Part shown: in pieces, positions 4,058 through 6,716 of the stretch
How the letters are laid out: each line of letters starts with the position of its first letter
Numbering within the stretch: the stretch's first letter is position 1
Assembly: GCA_021784715.1 (NCBI GenBank)
Contig: JAJYHP010000057.1
Span: forward strand, 1 to 6,716
DNA from: a bacterium
Lineage (GTDB): Bacteria; Eremiobacterota; Eremiobacteria; Baltobacterales; Baltobacteraceae
Reading direction: 5' to 3'
DNA: 6,716 bases
Position numbers and translations under genes: made by a program
The notes under the pieces: generated by a model
Databases searched by the model: none
Seen by the model: only the letters and a program-made list of their open reading frames with translations
Told to the model about the DNA's origin: nothing

Positions 4058-5064
4058 CGGCGCTCTTCGCCGGGCTCGAGAAACGGCAGCAGCGCGTGAG
4101 CCGCGGCATAGGTACGCCCTTGAATGGCGGGCGTATTCGCCGGCTCGATCGCCATGACGTACGTGCCGGCGGCGAGTTGTCGCCAGCTAAAGAGTGCGGG
4201 CAGCGCGACTGGATCGTAGGCGATCTCGAAGCCGATACCGGTTCCCGCGCACGCCGCCGGGTTGACGATCGCAGCGCACGCGCGCCCGTCGGCGCAGGCG
4301 ATCGGGCGGTGGATAAAGACTTGTTCGGCGAAATCTGCGACCGGTTCGCCGCCGAGATCCCAGCAATCGATGCCCGCCTGCGCGACGGCGTCGCGGGCCT
4401 GCGTCGCGGAGCGCGATGCGTAGACGCGCGTCGTTGCATCGAGCAACGGAAATCCGGCGTTGCAGTGATAGAGCAGCATATGCGGCGTGCGTTGACCGCC
4501 GGTATTGACGACCCGGTCCTCAAGGAAGAGCGTCGCGCTGCCGAGTTCGGTGCGCCAACGACGATGGAGCACGAGCTCGCTGGTAAACGCTTTGCTTTCG
4601 TGCATCGAGGCCGTCAGTTCGAGAAAACAGCGATCGCCCTCCCAGGTCGTCCGCGCTGCATATTCATCGGCCGGGATATTATCGATTCGCCCGTGGAGGC
4701 CGAACGCGCCCCATTGGTCGCTTCCCGCAGGCCCGAAATTCGCGAGCCCACAGGTGGTGAGCCAGCCGCCGAAAAACGAGCGCAGCCACTCGTCGCCGTC
4801 GGGATCGTAATACGACGGCGCGCAGATCTCATTCGCGCTGCGCCATGCGAACGGAATGCCGTCGATGGTTGCGTGGGTGATGTCGAGTGCGCGGTCGATC
4901 GCAAAATCAACGCAGAGGCGCCCGGTATCGAGGCGGACGGCGCGAACGCCGCGCGCGCGCCCGGCGGCGTAGGTGAACTCGGTGATCCCGCCGATCGCCG
5001 CGAGCGTCCCGGTGCGCGCATCGAGCTCCGATCGGGTCAGCGATTTGCCGAAAAGGTTGGGCAT
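3961..5064 (-). CDS. DUF4432 aldose-1-epimerase-family protein
   Basis: A 367-residue protein with the galactose-mutarotase-like beta-sandwich of DUF4432. Relatives are thought to interconvert anomers or epimers of sugars, or to act on sugar derivatives, in the cytoplasm. Family-type landmarks: DRALDI (57-62), SYYDPDGDEWLRSFFGGWLTTCGL (84-107), HGR plus N-P-A-D (124-133), LYHCNAGFPLLD (198-209) with H200, and EPANTPAIQGR (307-317) with E307 and N310. By position in the fold, H200 and E307 are the likeliest counterparts of the mutarotase His/Glu pair; this is inference. There is no signal peptide. The ATG at 5064 lies 15 bp after the stop of the upstream glycosidase gene, with a poor Shine-Dalgarno, so the two are probably one operon with coupled translation. 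The last ~32 residues are encoded opposite the end of the transporter gene. The specific substrate is unknown. Confidence 0.85.
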   Translation of the reverse strand: MPNLFGKSLTRSELDARTGTLAAIGGITEFTYAAGRARGVRAVRLDTGRLCVDFAIDRALDITHATIDGIPFAWRSANEICAPSYYDPDGDEWLRSFFGGWLTTCGLANFGPAGSDQWGAFGLHGRIDNIPADEYAARTTWEGDRCFLELTASMHESKAFTSELVLHRRWRTELGSATLFLEDRVVNTGGQRTPHMLLYHCNAGFPLLDATTRVYASRSATQARDAVAQAGIDCWDLGGEPVADFAEQVFIHRPIACADGRACAAIVNPAACAGTGIGFEIAYDPVALPALFSWRQLAAGTYVMAIEPANTPAIQGRTYAAAHALLPFLEPGEERRYELAFTALRGEDLTASIATIAKANATTAAAR

Positions 5065-5079
5065 GAGCGGCGAGCGCCT

Positions 5080-6716
5080 TTAGTGTTGCTCGATCTCGAG
5101 CAGCGCGAATCCGCCGGCGTCGATAATCACCGGAATGCCGTCGACGATCGTCTGTTTTTTGAGGTGCCCGAGGTCGCGCCACGTATTCCAAATGGTGGAA
5201 AAGAGACGTACGGAATGCCGCGCTCCCTTGATTTCGCGCAACGATGCCGCCGTCGTGATCGCCTGTTCGCTGGAGTTGCCGATGAAGAGCAGCAGCGCAC
5301 CATCTTTGGCGAAGACCACCAGCGTCACGCGCGGATCGGTGACGATGCCGATCTCGGTGAGGTCCTTTTCGTAGCGTGCGATCGGCGATTCCGAACCGAG
5401 TGCGGAGGTGGTAAAGATTTGCAGCCCCTCGGGCATACGCACCGCCACCCAAGCGATGTGCTCGCCGCGAAACGGTACGTTGACCGCCGTGAGCCAACGC
5501 CATTCCGCAGCGAGGCACGGGTCGATCGTCGCGTTTTGCCCACGAACGTTCAAACCGCCGGCACCTTCGATAGCGGCCCAAAGATAGCGCGGTGCATCCC
5601 AGGGCGAGAGCATCATTCCCTGGTTGACGAGAATCTCTCCGTGGAGCCATTCCGAGAACTGGCCGGGAACGGTATTGTTGCGACGCGGATCGCTCGAAAA
5701 ATGGCGAAAACTCGTCGAGAGTGCCTTCGCCATGAATCCCGGATTATATTTTGCCGCCGCAAAAGCATACCAATAGGTTACTGCGACCCAGACGCCGCCG
5801 AGCAAGCCGTAACCGTTGATCGGTCCGTAAATGAGGTCGCTGCGGGGCACCGTTCTGATGCCGGCGGTCGTCCAAAACTCCGCATCGCTGAGGCGCGCGA
5901 TGATGCGTGCGGCACGATCCGGCGGTGCGACGCCGAAGAGCACCGGGAAGATCAGATCGGCGGTAACGTCGCTGCGTTTCGCTCCATCGACATCGATATT
6001 GAGATAGTAGAGATCGTTGGCCGGGTTCACGAGGTGCGTGTTGATCGCTTTATAGAGATCCTCTGCGGATTTCTTGAAGCGCTTGGCGGCGGGCGCATCT
6101 TGGAGCAGGGTCGCCATTTCGACCAACGCTCCCAACGCGGCATAGCACTCCGCGTTCACCTCCGTCGACGCGCCGCTGATCCGATAATCTTGGATGACGT
6201 TGCGCCAGCCGATGATTCCCCAATCCGAGGTTGCCGTCGCCGTGCACCAAACGAGGCCGTCGTCGTTGCGTTGCGAGAGCATATAATCCATCGCGCGAAT
6301 CGCGTGCGGGTAACACTCTTGAAGAAAATCCTGATTACCGGTCACCGCATAGTGATGCCAGAGCGCAATAACGGCCAGCGGTGTGTTGTCGTTGACGTTG
6401 AGGGAGTAATCCTCCCACTTGTCATTGCGAACGTCGTAGTACTCCACGATTTTTCCGTTCGGCTCTTGCAAACGGAAATAGGCTTGGAGCGAATCGTGCG
6501 CGAAATCGTGATTGAGATAGTCGGCGCCGAACGACATCCAGGCGGTGTCGCGCCCGACGCTGTTATTGCTGCGGGTGGGATCGTTGACAAAACACCAGCC
6601 CGTGGGAGCATACGTTTGAACGCGTAGCATGTTGGCTTTCGCCCAGAGTACGCCTTGGTTGACGTCGTGACTCGGCGTGCGCAAAACCGACTGCGTCAGG
6701 TAGTTCCAATAGTAGG
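5080..6716 (-). CDS. (Alpha/alpha)6-barrel glycoside hydrolase, glycogen-debranching/GH63-like (5' partial)
   Basis: The C-terminal 545 residues of a large glycosidase; the frame runs off the right edge, so the TTG at 6684 is not the true start (YYWNYLTQSV precedes it). Numbering from the edge: VNQGVLWAKANML (18-29), SNNSVGRDTAWM (49-60), the acid-loop candidate TSDWG (162-166, D164), ASTEVNAECYAALGAL, and GQFSEWLHGE with E355 before LSPWDAPRYLWAAIEGAGGL. This spacing of RD..W, SDWG and EW..GE resembles inverting (alpha/alpha)6 enzymes such as amylo-alpha-1,6-glucosidase/GDE_C and GH63. D164 and E355 are reasonable acid and base candidates, by inference. From about 400 on, beta-rich sequence forms a C-terminal sandwich domain. 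The family cannot be fixed further without the N-terminus. It is the first visible gene of the operon with the epimerase-like gene, suggesting it releases a sugar which that protein then converts. TTA, CTA and TCA codons are nearly absent. Confidence 0.8.
   Translation of the reverse strand, partial: YYWNYLTQSVLRTPSHDVNQGVLWAKANMLRVQTYAPTGWCFVNDPTRSNNSVGRDTAWMSFGADYLNHDFAHDSLQAYFRLQEPNGKIVEYYDVRNDKWEDYSLNVNDNTPLAVIALWHHYAVTGNQDFLQECYPHAIRAMDYMLSQRNDDGLVWCTATATSDWGIIGWRNVIQDYRISGASTEVNAECYAALGALVEMATLLQDAPAAKRFKKSAEDLYKAINTHLVNPANDLYYLNIDVDGAKRSDVTADLIFPVLFGVAPPDRAARIIARLSDAEFWTTAGIRTVPRSDLIYGPINGYGLLGGVWVAVTYWYAFAAAKYNPGFMAKALSTSFRHFSSDPRRNNTVPGQFSEWLHGEILVNQGMMLSPWDAPRYLWAAIEGAGGLNVRGQNATIDPCLAAEWRWLTAVNVPFRGEHIAWVAVRMPEGLQIFTTSALGSESPIARYEKDLTEIGIVTDPRVTLVVFAKDGALLLFIGNSSEQAITTAASLREIKGARHSVRLFSTIWNTWRDLGHLKKQTIVDGIPVIIDAGGFALLEIEQH

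Noticed and set aside
4096..6627. A very long + strand open frame (843 codons) antisense to both the glycosidase and the epimerase-like gene.
   Set aside because: It lies codon-for-codon in register opposite both genes, which share one frame. It stays open only because those genes avoid TTA, CTA and TCA, rare in GC-rich genomes and the only codons that read as stops on the other strand. Its product is rich in Arg, Asp and Val with no recognisable domain, whereas the - strand proteins have clear family motifs.
1..6716. CRISPR arrays, tRNA or rRNA genes, long direct repeats and IS-type inverted repeats.
   Set aside because: Reading both strands showed no regularly spaced repeats, no cloverleaf with conserved T-loop sequence, and no transposase motifs.

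Overview
The window is GC-rich bacterial DNA with densely packed genes. The organism cannot be named from it. The hexamer CGATCG is strongly over-represented (23 copies by hand count), which looks like a genome signature. The sequence falls into a mobile/accessory left half and a sugar-metabolism right half.

Left half (1-2535). The first 830 bases are the 3' part of a group II intron on the + strand: the C-terminal half of its reverse transcriptase/maturase, then intron RNA domains V and VI. Domain V and most of domain VI lie inside or across the end of the reading frame, and the inferred 3' splice site is after base 830. Just beyond it, on the - strand, is an AbiEi-type antitoxin gene (type IV toxin-antitoxin). 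Its TAA is followed immediately by an ATG, and the intron breaks that next frame after about six codons. This suggests that a cognate AbiEii toxin gene was split by intron insertion. Back to back with the antitoxin, across a 196-bp divergent control region, is a second toxin-antitoxin pair on the + strand: an antitoxin with a DUF433-like C-terminal domain, and a DUF5615 PIN-like toxin that overlaps it by 20 bp. The pair ends in a strong stem-loop. Both operons have TAAAAT -10-like boxes 6-9 nt from the first possible start codon, embedded in inverted repeats. This fits leaderless or near-leaderless, autoregulated transcription.

Middle (2536-2863). There is no convincing gene here, only a weak hydrophobic - strand reading frame that lacks a good start.

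Right half (2848-6716). A 12-helix MFS transporter of the fucose-permease-like (FHS) type runs on the + strand. Its start is unsettled, because a GC hairpin covers the first GTG and a near-perfect Shine-Dalgarno sequence lies 19 bases further on. It converges with, and overlaps by 97 bp, a two-gene - strand operon. The promoter-proximal gene is a large (alpha/alpha)6-barrel glycoside hydrolase related to glycogen-debranching/GH63 enzymes, cut off by the window edge. The distal gene is a DUF4432 aldose-1-epimerase-like protein. Together the three suggest hydrolysis of a glycoside, mutarotation of the sugar released, and sugar transport. The actual substrate cannot be read from the sequence.
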